Assembly (NCBI RefSeq): GCF_023887685.1
Contig: NZ_JAMWMR010000007.1
Span: forward strand, 221,525-285,524
Direction: 5' to 3'
DNA length: 64,000 nucleotides
Origin: Streptomyces macrolidinus
Lineage (GTDB): Bacteria; Actinomycetota; Actinomycetes; Streptomycetales; Streptomycetaceae
Shown piece after piece: positions 38,210-48,221 of the stretch; the first letter of the stretch is position 1, and every line of letters begins with the position of its first letter. Both the position numbers and the translations under genes were made by a program. The notes under the pieces were generated by a model. The model had not been told where the DNA came from and did no database searches. It saw nothing but the letters and a program-made list of their open reading frames with translations.

Positions 38210-40219
38210 ATGAGGGGACGCATGTCGGAGGCGGAGCGGGCGGGGTCATCCCACCAGGACAAGAGCGAACGTCTCCTCGCCGGTCGCTACCGGTTGGGGG
38301 AGGTACTCGGCCGCGGCGGCATGGGCACGGTGTGGCGCGCCAAGGACGAGACCCTCGGCCGTACGGTCGCCGTCAAGGAGCTGCGGTTCCCGTCGAGCAT
38401 CGACGAGGAGGAGAAGCGCCGGCTCATCACGCGCACGCTGCGCGAGGCCAAGGCGATCGCCCGGATCCGCAACAACGGCGCGGTGACCGTCTTCGACGTG
38501 GTCCAGGAGGACGATCGGCCCTGGATCGTCATGGAGTTGATCGAGGGCAAGTCGCTCGCCGAGGCCATCCGTGAGGACGGACTGCTGGACCCCAGGCGCG
38601 CCGCCGAGGTCGGGCTGTCGGTCCTCGACGTGCTGCGCGACGCGCACCGCGAGGGCATCCTGCACCGCGACGTGAAGCCGTCGAACGTGCTGATCGCGGA
38701 GGACGGCCGGGTCGTCCTCACCGACTTCGGCATCGCCCAGGTGGAGGGCGACCCGTCCATCACCTCCACCGGCATGCTCGTCGGCGCCCCCTCGTACATC
38801 TCGCCCGAGCGGGCGCGCGGGCACAAGCCGGGCCCGGCGGCCGACCTGTGGTCGCTCGGCGGGCTGCTCTACGCGGCGGTCGAGGGTGTGCCGCCCTACG
38901 ACAAGGGGTCGGCGATCGCCACGCTGACCGCGGTGATGACCGAGCCGCTGGAGGAGCCGAAGCACGCCGGTCCGCTGCGCAACGTCATCTACGGGCTGCT
39001 CGCCAAGGACCCGCAGCAGCGGTTGGACGACGAGGGCGCGCGGGCGATGCTCCAGGAGATCGTCCACGCCCCCGCGCCGAAGGACGAGATCCCGGCGGAC
39101 GCGACGCGGGTCATCGAGGCGCCTCCGGTGCCCAAGGAGCTTGCGGACAAGGGGAGTACGGGGTCCGGAGGCAAGCGGGGCGAGGAGGCCGCCGAGCGGC
39201 TGCGCGGCGCGCTGCGCTCCGTACGCAAGGCCGCCGCGACCCCGGCCGAGAGCGCGGCGGCGTCCACCCCCGCGGCGGACAAGCCCGCCGCCGAGGCGTC
39301 CGGCGTGGGAGCCGCGTCCTCGGGCGCGCGGGGCGACAGCGCCACCGCCGTGTCGAACTCCGGTGCTCCGAAGTCGAGTTCGGGATGGCCCGTCGTGCCG
39401 GACCCGGACCGTCCGCCGCGGCCCGCGACGCCGCCCAGGGCGCCGCTCACGGACGTGGTGTCGAAGCGGACGCTGGTGATCATCGCCGCGGTCGTGGTCC
39501 TCGCCGTGCTCGGCACCGTGCTCGCGTTCACGCTCAAGAGCGACGACAGCGGCGCGCAGGACGGCAAGAAGGGCGGCACCAAGGCCGCCGCGACCGCCGA
39601 CGCGGCCCCCGGGAGCGGGCACAAGGACGGCGGCGGCGCCCCCCGCACGGACGGCGGCAGCACGAGCGACACCGCCACGGACGGGAAGAGCACCGCGGAC
39701 GCCTCGCCGCCCGCCGGTAAGGGCGACGACAAGCCCTCCGGCGGCTCCTCCGGCTCGTCGGACGGCAAGGGCTCCAAGGACGACAGCGGCGCGGCCTCGA
39801 CGCACAAGAGCAGCCAGGGCTACGCGATAGGCCTTCCCGCGGGCTGGAAGTACCAGAAGTCGGACTCGGCGGGGGACCGGTTCACCGGGCCCCACGGCCA
39901 GCGGCTGCTCGTCGGCTGGACCTCCACGCCCAAGGGCGATCCGGTGGCCGACTGGAACCAGCAGGAGCGCTACATGGTGCGCCCCCAGTACAAGCGGGTC
40001 CACATCAAGGCGGTGGACTACCGCGGCTGGAACACGGCCGACTGGGAGTTCACCTACGTCGACGGGGGCACCGCGTACCGGGTGATCGACCGCGGGTTCG
40101 TCGTCAACTCCCATCAGGGGTACGGGCTGATGTACACGGCGAAGGCGGACGAATGGGACGGCGCGCTCCGTAAGGACACCTGGAAGACGCTGACCCAGAC
40201 GTTCCAGCCGAAGTCGTGA
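38210..40219 (+). CDS. Membrane Ser/Thr protein kinase, first of five
   Basis: A 669-residue Hanks-type kinase. The kinase domain (about 20-285) has all key motifs: GRGGMG, AVKEL, HRDVKPSNV, DFGIAQ, SPERA. A Ser/Ala/Pro-rich linker (about 310-420) leads to one membrane helix (about 421-440), a disordered Gly/Ser/Lys stretch and an extracellular domain of about 130 residues (QGYAIGLPAGWKYQKSDSAG to TLTQTFQPKS). It is predicted to sense outside signals and phosphorylate inside. The start could also be ATG at 38222, which has GAGGGG close to it. Confidence 0.92.
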   Translation: MRGRMSEAERAGSSHQDKSERLLAGRYRLGEVLGRGGMGTVWRAKDETLGRTVAVKELRFPSSIDEEEKRRLITRTLREAKAIARIRNNGAVTVFDVVQEDDRPWIVMELIEGKSLAEAIREDGLLDPRRAAEVGLSVLDVLRDAHREGILHRDVKPSNVLIAEDGRVVLTDFGIAQVEGDPSITSTGMLVGAPSYISPERARGHKPGPAADLWSLGGLLYAAVEGVPPYDKGSAIATLTAVMTEPLEEPKHAGPLRNVIYGLLAKDPQQRLDDEGARAMLQEIVHAPAPKDEIPADATRVIEAPPVPKELADKGSTGSGGKRGEEAAERLRGALRSVRKAAATPAESAAASTPAADKPAAEASGVGAASSGARGDSATAVSNSGAPKSSSGWPVVPDPDRPPRPATPPRAPLTDVVSKRTLVIIAAVVVLAVLGTVLAFTLKSDDSGAQDGKKGGTKAAATADAAPGSGHKDGGGAPRTDGGSTSDTATDGKSTADASPPAGKGDDKPSGGSSGSSDGKGSKDDSGAASTHKSSQGYAIGLPAGWKYQKSDSAGDRFTGPHGQRLLVGWTSTPKGDPVADWNQQERYMVRPQYKRVHIKAVDYRGWNTADWEFTYVDGGTAYRVIDRGFVVNSHQGYGLMYTAKADEWDGALRKDTWKTLTQTFQPKS

Positions 40220-40385
40220 CGTACCACTTGGTGAACTGACGTTCCGTACGGTCCACTTGCGGGGAGATATGACATCCCCGGGTTGTGGGTTGCGTTCGGC
40301 ACGTATCGTGAAGCACTGCGGACCGTACGAAGCCGGAACGGGGCGTCAGCCGAACGCAAGACCAAGGGCGGCCGGGGGAGGCAGC

Positions 40386-42755
40386 GTGGACGACTATGCG
40401 GGACGGGTGCTCGCCGACCGCTACCGCCTGCCGTTGCCGCCCTCCGACGCGTTCGAACTCGCCGAGACGCGCGCCTTCGACAGCTACAGCGGACAGGAAG
40501 TCCTCGTCCGCCAGGTGCCGTTGCCCGAGATCGTCGAGGCGGAGGTGCTCGGCGCGGACGGGCTGCCCGAGGGGTTCGTCCCGCAGGAGGGCAGGGCGGC
40601 CCCCGCCGCCTTCGCCCGGTCGGCGGCCACGCGTCGGCCCACCGATCCGGCGGTACGGCGCGCGATCGAGGCAGCCCAGGCCGCCGCGCAGGTCCCCGAC
40701 CACGCCCTGCTCGACCAGGTCTTCGACGTGTTCGCCGAGGCCGGTTCGCTGTGGATCGTGAGCGAACTGGTCCCGGCGAGGCCGCTGGCGGCGCTGCTCG
40801 CCGAGCAGCCGCTGACGCCCTACCGCGCGGCGGAGGTCGCCTCCGACGTCCTCACGGCGCTGTGCGTCCTGCACGCGCACGGCTGGGTGCACCGCAACGT
40901 CACCGCGCGCACGGTGCTCGTCTGCGACGACGGCCGCGTGATGCTGACCGGTCTGGCGGCCGGAGCCGCGGAAGAGGCGCTGTGCGGCTACGACCCCGTT
41001 CCCGTACCGGAGTTCGACACGGACGCCGAGCCGCCCGAGCCGAGCGGGACCCCGCACGGCACCGACGCCGAGGCCGCGCGACGGGCCGCGATCGAGGCCC
41101 GAGCTGGCGGCGCCCCGTCGACAGCGGCAGCCCTGGGGCCCGGCGCTCCGGGCTCCGCCGGAGACGTACGGGCCGCGCGCGCCGGAGCGATCGCCGCGTA
41201 CCGCGCCGGGGCGCGCGCCGCGGCACGGGCCCAGGACGAACAGCGTGGCGGCCCGGCGGCCCTGTCGCCGCCCCACCCGGCCGACAGCGGCGCGGCGTTA
41301 CCGGCGCAGACGGCCGCGCCCGGAGCGGAAGCCCTCGTGAAGCCCCCGCCCGGACAGATCGTCGACCCGTACGGCGTGGGCGACACGGCCTCCCGGCCCG
41401 CCCCCGTACCCCGCCGCGCGGAGCCCCTCCACGAGGAGCCCGCGGCCCCGGCCGGCCAGGGTCCGGGACCGTGGGGCCACCGCGGCCCCGCCACCGCGCT
41501 CGCCGCCGAGCGGGCGCGCCAGGCGCGGATGGCCGTCGTCGGGCCCGTCACCGAGCGATGGGCGCCCGAGCAGGCCGGTCCCGTGCACGAGAACTGGCGA
41601 CTGGCCCCGCCGATCGGCCCCGCGACCGACCTCTGGGCGCTGGGCGCGCTGCTCTTCCGGGCCGTCCAGGGCCATGCGCCGTATCCCGAGGACAGCACCA
41701 CCGAACTGGTCCAGCTCGTCTGCGCCGAACCGCCCGCCTACGCCGAGGAGTGCGGCCCGCTGCGCCCCGTCGTGGAGTCCCTGCTGCGGCAGGACCCGGA
41801 CGAGCGGCCCGACGTCGAGGAGCTGCGCGGCTGGCTGCGCTCGCTCATACGGTCCGCGCCCGAGCCCGAGGCGGGCACGCAGGTCGTCGCGGCGCCGCCC
41901 GCCGACCCCACGCGGCTGCCGATCGTACGGCGCCGCGGCGAACTGGTCCGCCGTCGCCGCGCCCGGTCCGAGGGTCGCCGCGCCCGCTCCGAGAACGGCC
42001 CGGCCCGCCATCGGCGCGCCCGCGAGGAGCGGCAGCGACCGCCCCGCCGACTCGGCCGCACCCTGCTCCTGCTGGTCCTGACCGGCATGACCGCCGCGAT
42101 CACGTTCGCCCTGGTGTACATGCCGAAGGCCGCGTCCAGCGGTGGTGACGCGGCGGAGGAGCGCACCAGCGCCGCCGGTGACGTCAGCCCCGCGCCCCAG
42201 CAGTCGGAGCCGGGCGATGCCGAGGAGCCGAGTCCGACCTCCTCCAAGAGCCCCACGGAATCGGCGGGTTCGGCCCAGACGCAGACCAACGACCTCCAGG
42301 TCGCCGAGGGCTTCACGCTGCGCAAGGACCCCGAGGGCTTCCGCGTCGCCGTGGCGAACGGCTGGACCCGTACGCCGAAGAACGGAAGTGGCCAGATCGT
42401 CTACTCCCACGGCGACTTCCGGCTCATCGTGGTACCCGGGCGCGACAGTACGAAGCGGTACGGCAGCGATCCGCTGACCTACCAGCGGGAGTCGGAGCCC
42501 GAACTCCAGCCGTTCCGCAGCTCCAGTTGGGCGTCCTCCAGCGGCATGCGGCGTATCGACGTGGGTGAACGCATCCAGGCCGAGGGGCAGTTCACGTGGA
42601 CCGACGCGAGTGGGCGCGCGCTGTTCGTCCGCAACCTCGCCGTTCTCGTCGGCGGTCGCTACCACGTGGTGCAGATCCGCGGCCCCGAGGCCGAACGCGA
42701 CGAGGTCACGCGGCTGTACGAGCAGGCGGAGCAGACCTACCAGGCGAGCCGCTGA
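40386..42755 (+). CDS. Membrane pseudokinase, second of the kinase cluster
   Basis: A 789-residue protein with kinase fold but no catalytic residues: the Gly-loop is absent (LPLPPSDAFELAETRAF), the ATP-anchoring Lys is Arg42 (VLVRQV), HRD is HRN (Asn171) and DFG is LTG (187-189). A low-complexity Ala/Pro/Arg insertion of about 190 residues replaces the activation segment, then DLWALGALLF resumes the C-lobe. Basic linker, membrane helix (about 559-578), and a 130-residue ectodomain like those of the neighbours. GTG follows GGGGGAGG. Probably a scaffold or allosteric partner of the active kinases. Confidence 0.9.
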   Translation: MDDYAGRVLADRYRLPLPPSDAFELAETRAFDSYSGQEVLVRQVPLPEIVEAEVLGADGLPEGFVPQEGRAAPAAFARSAATRRPTDPAVRRAIEAAQAAAQVPDHALLDQVFDVFAEAGSLWIVSELVPARPLAALLAEQPLTPYRAAEVASDVLTALCVLHAHGWVHRNVTARTVLVCDDGRVMLTGLAAGAAEEALCGYDPVPVPEFDTDAEPPEPSGTPHGTDAEAARRAAIEARAGGAPSTAAALGPGAPGSAGDVRAARAGAIAAYRAGARAAARAQDEQRGGPAALSPPHPADSGAALPAQTAAPGAEALVKPPPGQIVDPYGVGDTASRPAPVPRRAEPLHEEPAAPAGQGPGPWGHRGPATALAAERARQARMAVVGPVTERWAPEQAGPVHENWRLAPPIGPATDLWALGALLFRAVQGHAPYPEDSTTELVQLVCAEPPAYAEECGPLRPVVESLLRQDPDERPDVEELRGWLRSLIRSAPEPEAGTQVVAAPPADPTRLPIVRRRGELVRRRRARSEGRRARSENGPARHRRAREERQRPPRRLGRTLLLLVLTGMTAAITFALVYMPKAASSGGDAAEERTSAAGDVSPAPQQSEPGDAEEPSPTSSKSPTESAGSAQTQTNDLQVAEGFTLRKDPEGFRVAVANGWTRTPKNGSGQIVYSHGDFRLIVVPGRDSTKRYGSDPLTYQRESEPELQPFRSSSWASSSGMRRIDVGERIQAEGQFTWTDASGRALFVRNLAVLVGGRYHVVQIRGPEAERDEVTRLYEQAEQTYQASR

Positions 42756-42926
42756 GGAGACGTCAACTGCCCTGTGCCCGAGGAGAGTCCGGGCCACGCG
42801 GTGCGATGGTTGCGTACGGTGAGGGAAGGGAGAACCGTCACAGTGCGGTCTCCGAACGGCCCCGTCGGTTCCCTGTGGGGGAGCCGCTCTCTAGTCTGAC
42901 CCTCGTCAAGACCATTGCGGGGGAAC

Positions 42927-44579
42927 GTGAACCAGATGCAGGGCCTGCTCCTCGCGGGCCGCTACCGTCTCGTCGACGCCATCGGCAGCGGGGGCATGGG
43001 CCGGGTGTGGCGCGCCCACGACGAGGTACTGCACCGCCCGGTGGCCATCAAGGAACTGACCGCCGCGCTGTATGTCACGGAGAGTGACCGGTCGGTGCTG
43101 CTGGCCCGGACCCATGCCGAGGCGCGGGCCGCCGCACGCATCAACCACTCGGCCGTGGTCACGGTCCATGACGTGCTGGAACACGACAACCGGCCATGGA
43201 TCGTCATGGAGTTGGTCGAGGGCGAGTCGCTGGCCGACGCGATCAAGGAGCGCGGCCGGATCGAGCCCGCCGAGGCCGCCCGGATCGGGCTGTGGGTGCT
43301 GCGCGCCCTGCGCGCCGCGCACGCCGCGGGCGTACTGCACCGCGATGTGAAGCCCGGCAACGTGCTGCTCGCCTCCGACGGACGGGTGCTGCTCACCGAC
43401 TTCGGGATCGCCCAGGTCGAGGGCGACACCACCATCACCCGCACCGGCGAGATCGTCGGCTCCGTCGACTACATAGCCCCCGAGCGCGTACAGGGCCATG
43501 ACCCGGGCCCCGCCTCGGATCTGTGGGCCCTCGGCGCCACGCTGTACACGGCGGTGGAGGGCACCTCGCCGTTCCGGCGGACCTCTCCGCTGTCCACCAT
43601 GCAGGCCGTGGTCGGCGAGCAGGCCCCGCCGCCGCGGTCCGCCGGAGCCCTGGAGCCGGTGATGACGGCGTTCCTGTGCAAGGACCCCGCCGCGCGGCCC
43701 GACGCGGCACAGGCCGAGCAGATGCTCGCCGAGGCGGCGGAGGGGCGGCGGCCGAGGACGGCACAGGAGTACGTGGCGACCCAGCACCTGGACGTGGGCG
43801 GCGCCGGGGACACGGCCGCGCAGCCCCCGTGGACGGGGGGCCCGGCAGCGTCCGGCAACACCCTGTACCAGCCCGCGCCGCCGCCGCCCGCGCCCCGTCC
43901 CCGCCGCCGTGGCCGCATGATCGCGCTGGCCCTCGCGCTGGCCGCGGTCGTGGGCACGGCGGGCGCGGTGGCCGTGAACCAGCTCGGCAAGCACGACAGC
44001 GAGACCACCGAGTCCGCGGGGGAGGCGGCCGGGACGGCCACCACGCACGGGGCGCAGTCCCCGCCGAAGCCGGGGCCGTCGCCGTCCCCGAGCACGCGGC
44101 CGTCCCCGAGCACCGTCCCCGAGGGGTGGGTACGGGTGGACGACCCCGCGGGCTTCAGTCTCGTCCTGCCCGGCGAGCAGTGGAAGCGGCAGGCGTTCGA
44201 CGCCCATCAGACCGACTACACACCCGACGGCGGCAACCACTTCATCCGCATCGCCGTCGACACCTCCCCGGACTACGACGACCCCTTCCAGCACCAGCGT
44301 GACCTGGACCAGCAGCTCGGACGGCTGGCCAAGTACCGGCGGGTGAGTCTGGAGGCCAACATCTACCGGGACAGCAGGGGTTCGCTGTGGGACTACACCT
44401 GGACCGCGCTGCCCAAGGACACGTCCTTCCCGGGACCGCGCCATGCCGTGGAGCAGATGTACGTGTCCCGCGACGGTGTCGAGTACGCCCTCTACATGTC
44501 CGGCCCCGAACAGGACTGGCAGACCACGCGTGAGCAGTTCGACGTGCTGCTGCGGGGATGGCGTCCCCCGGCCGGCTGA
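42927..44579 (+). CDS. Membrane Ser/Thr protein kinase, third of five
   Basis: A 550-residue kinase with intact motifs GSGGMG, AIKEL, HRDVKPGNV, DFGIAQ and APERV. The membrane helix is at about 331-350, followed by a Pro/Ser/Thr linker and an ectodomain that starts VPEGWVRVDDPAGFSLVLPG. The start is GTG at 42927 behind GCGGGGGAAC; ATG at 42936 is an alternative. Short intergenic gaps on both sides suggest partial cotranscription with its neighbours. Confidence 0.92.
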   Translation: MNQMQGLLLAGRYRLVDAIGSGGMGRVWRAHDEVLHRPVAIKELTAALYVTESDRSVLLARTHAEARAAARINHSAVVTVHDVLEHDNRPWIVMELVEGESLADAIKERGRIEPAEAARIGLWVLRALRAAHAAGVLHRDVKPGNVLLASDGRVLLTDFGIAQVEGDTTITRTGEIVGSVDYIAPERVQGHDPGPASDLWALGATLYTAVEGTSPFRRTSPLSTMQAVVGEQAPPPRSAGALEPVMTAFLCKDPAARPDAAQAEQMLAEAAEGRRPRTAQEYVATQHLDVGGAGDTAAQPPWTGGPAASGNTLYQPAPPPPAPRPRRRGRMIALALALAAVVGTAGAVAVNQLGKHDSETTESAGEAAGTATTHGAQSPPKPGPSPSPSTRPSPSTVPEGWVRVDDPAGFSLVLPGEQWKRQAFDAHQTDYTPDGGNHFIRIAVDTSPDYDDPFQHQRDLDQQLGRLAKYRRVSLEANIYRDSRGSLWDYTWTALPKDTSFPGPRHAVEQMYVSRDGVEYALYMSGPEQDWQTTREQFDVLLRGWRPPAG

Positions 44580-44674
44580 CCGGCTCCGAACGGCCCGCGC
44601 GCGTACGTCGCTTGTCGGCCACCCGCCGTTCGGCGTCCCGGAGGGCGGACCTCCGGTGGGGCATGATGGGGCGC

Positions 44675-46306
44675 ATGACGACCGAGGGGGAGAACGCCCG
44701 TGTCGTGGCGGGGCGTTACCGTCTGGAGGAGCGGATCGGCCGCGGCGGCATGGGCGTTGTGTGGCGGGCCGCCGACCAGTTGCTCGGACGTCAGGTCGCG
44801 GTCAAGGAACTCGTCCTGGACACCTCGCTCTCGGGCGAGGAAGCCCGGCTGTACCGTGAGCACACCCTGCGCGAGGCGCGTGCGGTCGCGCAGTTGCGGC
44901 ACCCGCACATCATCGTCGTCCATGACGTCGTCGAGGAGGACGAACGCCCGTACCTCGTCATGGAGTTGATCGACGGCGGATCGCTGGCCGAGCGTATCGC
45001 CACGCGCGGCCCGGTCGACGCCCGCGAGGCCGCCCGGATCGGTGTCGGTCTGCTGGGGGCGCTGCGCCGCGCCCATGACGCGGGTGTGCTGCACCGCGAT
45101 CTCAAGCCCGCGAACGTCCTCGTGGAGGCGGGCACCGGCCGCGTCGTCCTCACCGACTTCGGTATCGCGCAGGTCGCGGGCGCCACCACACTCACCGAGA
45201 GCGGCTCCTTCGTCGGGTCGCCCGAGTACACCGCGCCCGAGCGGATGTCCGGCGAGCGGACCGGGCCCGAGTCCGATCTCTGGTCGCTGGGCGCGCTGTT
45301 GTGCACCGCCCTGAGCGGCGCGTCCCCGTTCCACCGGGACTCGTTGGGCGGCATCCTGCACGCGGTGGTCGTGGACGAGATCCGGCCGCCCGCGCAGGCG
45401 CAGCCCATCCTGCCCGTCGTCCGCGGGCTGTTGGAGCGCGACCCGCGACGGCGTCTGGACGCGGCCGAGGCGCAGCGGCTGTTGGAGGAGTTCCTGGCGA
45501 CGGGACGTATGCCGCGCGCGCCGGTCGCGTACCCGCCGACACAGCGGGACGTGCCCCGACGCGTCGTACCGTCCGTGTGGAAAGGGGAGTTCAGGCATGC
45601 GACGCAGCCCTCGGCGGGCGCGCCGCAGACCGGGCAGCGGTTCTCGCGGGGCGGACTCGTCCTGACGGCCGTCGTCGCCGCCGTGGTGGGCGCGGGCGTC
45701 TCGGTGATGGCCCTGCTGTGGCGGGACGACGGCACCATCGGTGACATGCCGAGGAGTCCGGCACCGCCGCGCCCGTCGGTCAGCGCGAGTGTGACCCGGC
45801 AGTCGACCCCGGGAACCGCGCCCGTGCCCGCGCCGACGGGCGCGTCGCCGTCCGCCGCCCGTACGGCGCCCGAGGGATATCGACTGGCCCGTGATCCCGG
45901 CGGGTTCTCGCTCGCCGTGCCCCACGGCTTCACACGCAGTCCGCAGGGCGAGCGGATCTTCTATCTGTCGCCGGGGCGGACCTTCCGGATCGGGATCAGG
46001 ATGGCGGACCCCGAACCGGGCGGCCCGCTCGTGGTGATGCGCCGCGCCGACGCGGCCGGGCCGTCCACGAACCCGGGGTATCGCGACAGCCGGGTCACCG
46101 AGACGTCGCACCACGGACAGCGGGCCGCGCTCCGGGAGTTCAGCCGAAACGGCTTCACCGCCGCGGAGGGCCCACGGCGCACCGTCGACCTGTGCTGGGA
46201 GGAGGACGGTCGGATGTACGAGGTGTGGGTGTCGGCGCCGGTCGGCAGGGTGCGGGAGGCGAAGGAGTACTTCGACGCCGCGGTGGACACGTTCGTACCG
46301 GGGTGA
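44675..46306 (+). CDS. Membrane Ser/Thr protein kinase, fourth of five
   Basis: A 543-residue kinase with GRGGMG, AVKEL, HRDLKPANV, DFGIAQ and APERM. The single membrane helix lies at about 328-349 and the ectodomain begins APEGYRLARDPGGFSLAVPH, the same pattern as in the third kinase. ATG at 44675 is chosen (MTTEGENARVVAGRYRL); ATG at 44663 lies just upstream in the same frame. Confidence 0.92.
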   Translation: MTTEGENARVVAGRYRLEERIGRGGMGVVWRAADQLLGRQVAVKELVLDTSLSGEEARLYREHTLREARAVAQLRHPHIIVVHDVVEEDERPYLVMELIDGGSLAERIATRGPVDAREAARIGVGLLGALRRAHDAGVLHRDLKPANVLVEAGTGRVVLTDFGIAQVAGATTLTESGSFVGSPEYTAPERMSGERTGPESDLWSLGALLCTALSGASPFHRDSLGGILHAVVVDEIRPPAQAQPILPVVRGLLERDPRRRLDAAEAQRLLEEFLATGRMPRAPVAYPPTQRDVPRRVVPSVWKGEFRHATQPSAGAPQTGQRFSRGGLVLTAVVAAVVGAGVSVMALLWRDDGTIGDMPRSPAPPRPSVSASVTRQSTPGTAPVPAPTGASPSAARTAPEGYRLARDPGGFSLAVPHGFTRSPQGERIFYLSPGRTFRIGIRMADPEPGGPLVVMRRADAAGPSTNPGYRDSRVTETSHHGQRAALREFSRNGFTAAEGPRRTVDLCWEEDGRMYEVWVSAPVGRVREAKEYFDAAVDTFVPG

Positions 46307-46425
46307 ATCGGAGACGTGCTTGTACCGGGGCGAATCGGGAATAGGGGGCGCCTCGGGTCACGGGTGTGTGACCGCGTCAGAACCTAGGTGGCTGACGGGG
46401 TACAGGGTGCGATAAGCATGACCGT

Positions 46426-48129
46426 ATGAGTCATCAAGGGGGAGGTCCTCGCCACTCCGACCAGCCGACGAGCTTCGGCTTGCAGCCGCCGCAACCCGGC
46501 GTCCCGGTCCAGGCGAACCCGTACGTCCGACAGCCGCAGCAGCCGCAGTCGCCGCAAGCGGCGCCGCCCCCGGAGAGCACCCCCACCGTCAGCGTGCCCG
46601 AGGCACCGCGGGAACCGGGGGCCGGACGGCTCATCGCCGGGCGTTACCGGCTGCTCTCCAAGCTGGGCCACGGTGGCATGGGCACGGTGTGGCGGGCCAA
46701 GGACGAGACGGTGGACCGGGAGGTCGCCGTCAAGGAACCCCGGGTCCCGGACCATCTGCCCGAGCGGGAACGCGCCAACGCCTTCGAGCGGATGCGCCGT
46801 GAGGCACGGGCCGCCGCCCGCCTCGACCACCCCAGCGTCGTGAACGTGCACGACGTGGCGGTCGTGGACGGGCAGCCCTGGATCGTGATGGAGCTGGTGC
46901 GGGGCCGCTCGCTGGGCGCCGCGCTCCAGGAGGGCACCCTCGGGGTGCAGGAGGCCGCGCGGATCGGCTTGGAGGTGCTCGGCGCCCTGGAGGCCGCGCA
47001 CGCGGCGGGCATCCTGCACCGGGACGTGAAGCCGGACAACGTCCTGCTCGGCCGCCATGACCGGGTCGTCCTCACCGACTTCGGCATCGCGCAGATCGAG
47101 GGCGAGACGAACCTGACGGACACGGGCGGCTTCGTCGGCTCGCCCGAGTACACCGCGCCGGAACGGGTGCTGGGCCGCCGTCCCGGCCCCGAGGCGGACC
47201 TGTGGTCGCTGGGCGTGGTGCTCTACGCGGCGACGGAGGGCGTCTCGCCGTTCCGCCGCACCAACCCGCCCGCCACGCTCCAGTCGGTCCTCAACTCCAC
47301 CCCCGCGGCCCCGGCCGCCGCCCGCGGCCCGCTCGCCGACGCCATCAACGGACTCCTGGAGAAGGACCCGGCACGCCGCCCGAAGGCCGCCGAGGTCCGC
47401 CGTCTGCTGGAGGAGGCCGCCACACCGCCGCAGCCGACGCAGCCCATACAGTTCGCGGTCCCGGCGGTCCCCGCCGCGGCCCCCGCCGTGTCCGGCGGCA
47501 GCGGTGGCGGCATCCGCATCGGCCGGCGGACTCTGATCGGGCTGGGCGCCGGGATCGTCGCGGTGGCGGTGGCGGCGTATCTGGTGATCGCGAAGCCGTT
47601 CGCGGGCCCGCTGCCCGACCACTGGAAGAAGCACCCGGAGAAGGCGCTGGGGGCCACCGTCGCGGTGCCCGAGAAGTACCAGGCGATCAGGCCCAAGAAG
47701 GACGCCAGAGACGAGAACTGGGTGACGTACGCCGACCCGAGCGGCGGCATCCGGGTCGTTCTGGAGCTGACGAAGAAGTCCGACGACTCCACGGACAAGA
47801 TCAAGGACTCGTCGATGGCGGAGATGTACGCCGACAGCGACGAGTTCAGGGACAGCGGCTCCTATGAACTCGACATGCCCAAGGGGCCGAAGATGGTGAG
47901 GAAGGAGACCAAGTACCACGGCAGACAGGCCGCCGAGAACACGGTCTCCTACATGACCGACGACAACGACAACCCGAGCCCGCGCGAGCTGAAGATCTTC
48001 TACTACAAGGACTCCGCGGGCAACATGTACAAGCTCACGATCGGCTACCCGGGCGACGGCGACTTCACGGCCCGCGGGCGCGAGGTGGCCGACGCGGCGA
48101 TCGCGAACCTGGAGATCGACCGCCCGTAG
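46426..48129 (+). CDS. Membrane Ser/Thr protein kinase, fifth of five
   Basis: A 567-residue kinase. A Gln/Pro-rich N-terminal tail of about 65 residues comes before the kinase domain (GHGGMG, AVKEP, HRDVKPDNV, DFGIAQ, APERV). The membrane helix is at about 369-389. The ectodomain (HWKKHPEKALGATVAVPEKY onward, about 165 residues) is longer than in the other four and rich in Lys/Asp/Glu. Start ATG, with GGGTACAGGGTGCG upstream; a weak ribosome-binding site. Confidence 0.92.
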   Translation: MSHQGGGPRHSDQPTSFGLQPPQPGVPVQANPYVRQPQQPQSPQAAPPPESTPTVSVPEAPREPGAGRLIAGRYRLLSKLGHGGMGTVWRAKDETVDREVAVKEPRVPDHLPERERANAFERMRREARAAARLDHPSVVNVHDVAVVDGQPWIVMELVRGRSLGAALQEGTLGVQEAARIGLEVLGALEAAHAAGILHRDVKPDNVLLGRHDRVVLTDFGIAQIEGETNLTDTGGFVGSPEYTAPERVLGRRPGPEADLWSLGVVLYAATEGVSPFRRTNPPATLQSVLNSTPAAPAAARGPLADAINGLLEKDPARRPKAAEVRRLLEEAATPPQPTQPIQFAVPAVPAAAPAVSGGSGGGIRIGRRTLIGLGAGIVAVAVAAYLVIAKPFAGPLPDHWKKHPEKALGATVAVPEKYQAIRPKKDARDENWVTYADPSGGIRVVLELTKKSDDSTDKIKDSSMAEMYADSDEFRDSGSYELDMPKGPKMVRKETKYHGRQAAENTVSYMTDDNDNPSPRELKIFYYKDSAGNMYKLTIGYPGDGDFTARGREVADAAIANLEIDRP

Positions 48130-48221
48130 ACCGCCCGCGGACCGCCGGTGGACGACCCGTACCGCGCCGAGGTGTTACCCACGGGTACCCAAAGCCTCCC
48201 GTCCGGCATACGCTGCCGCTC

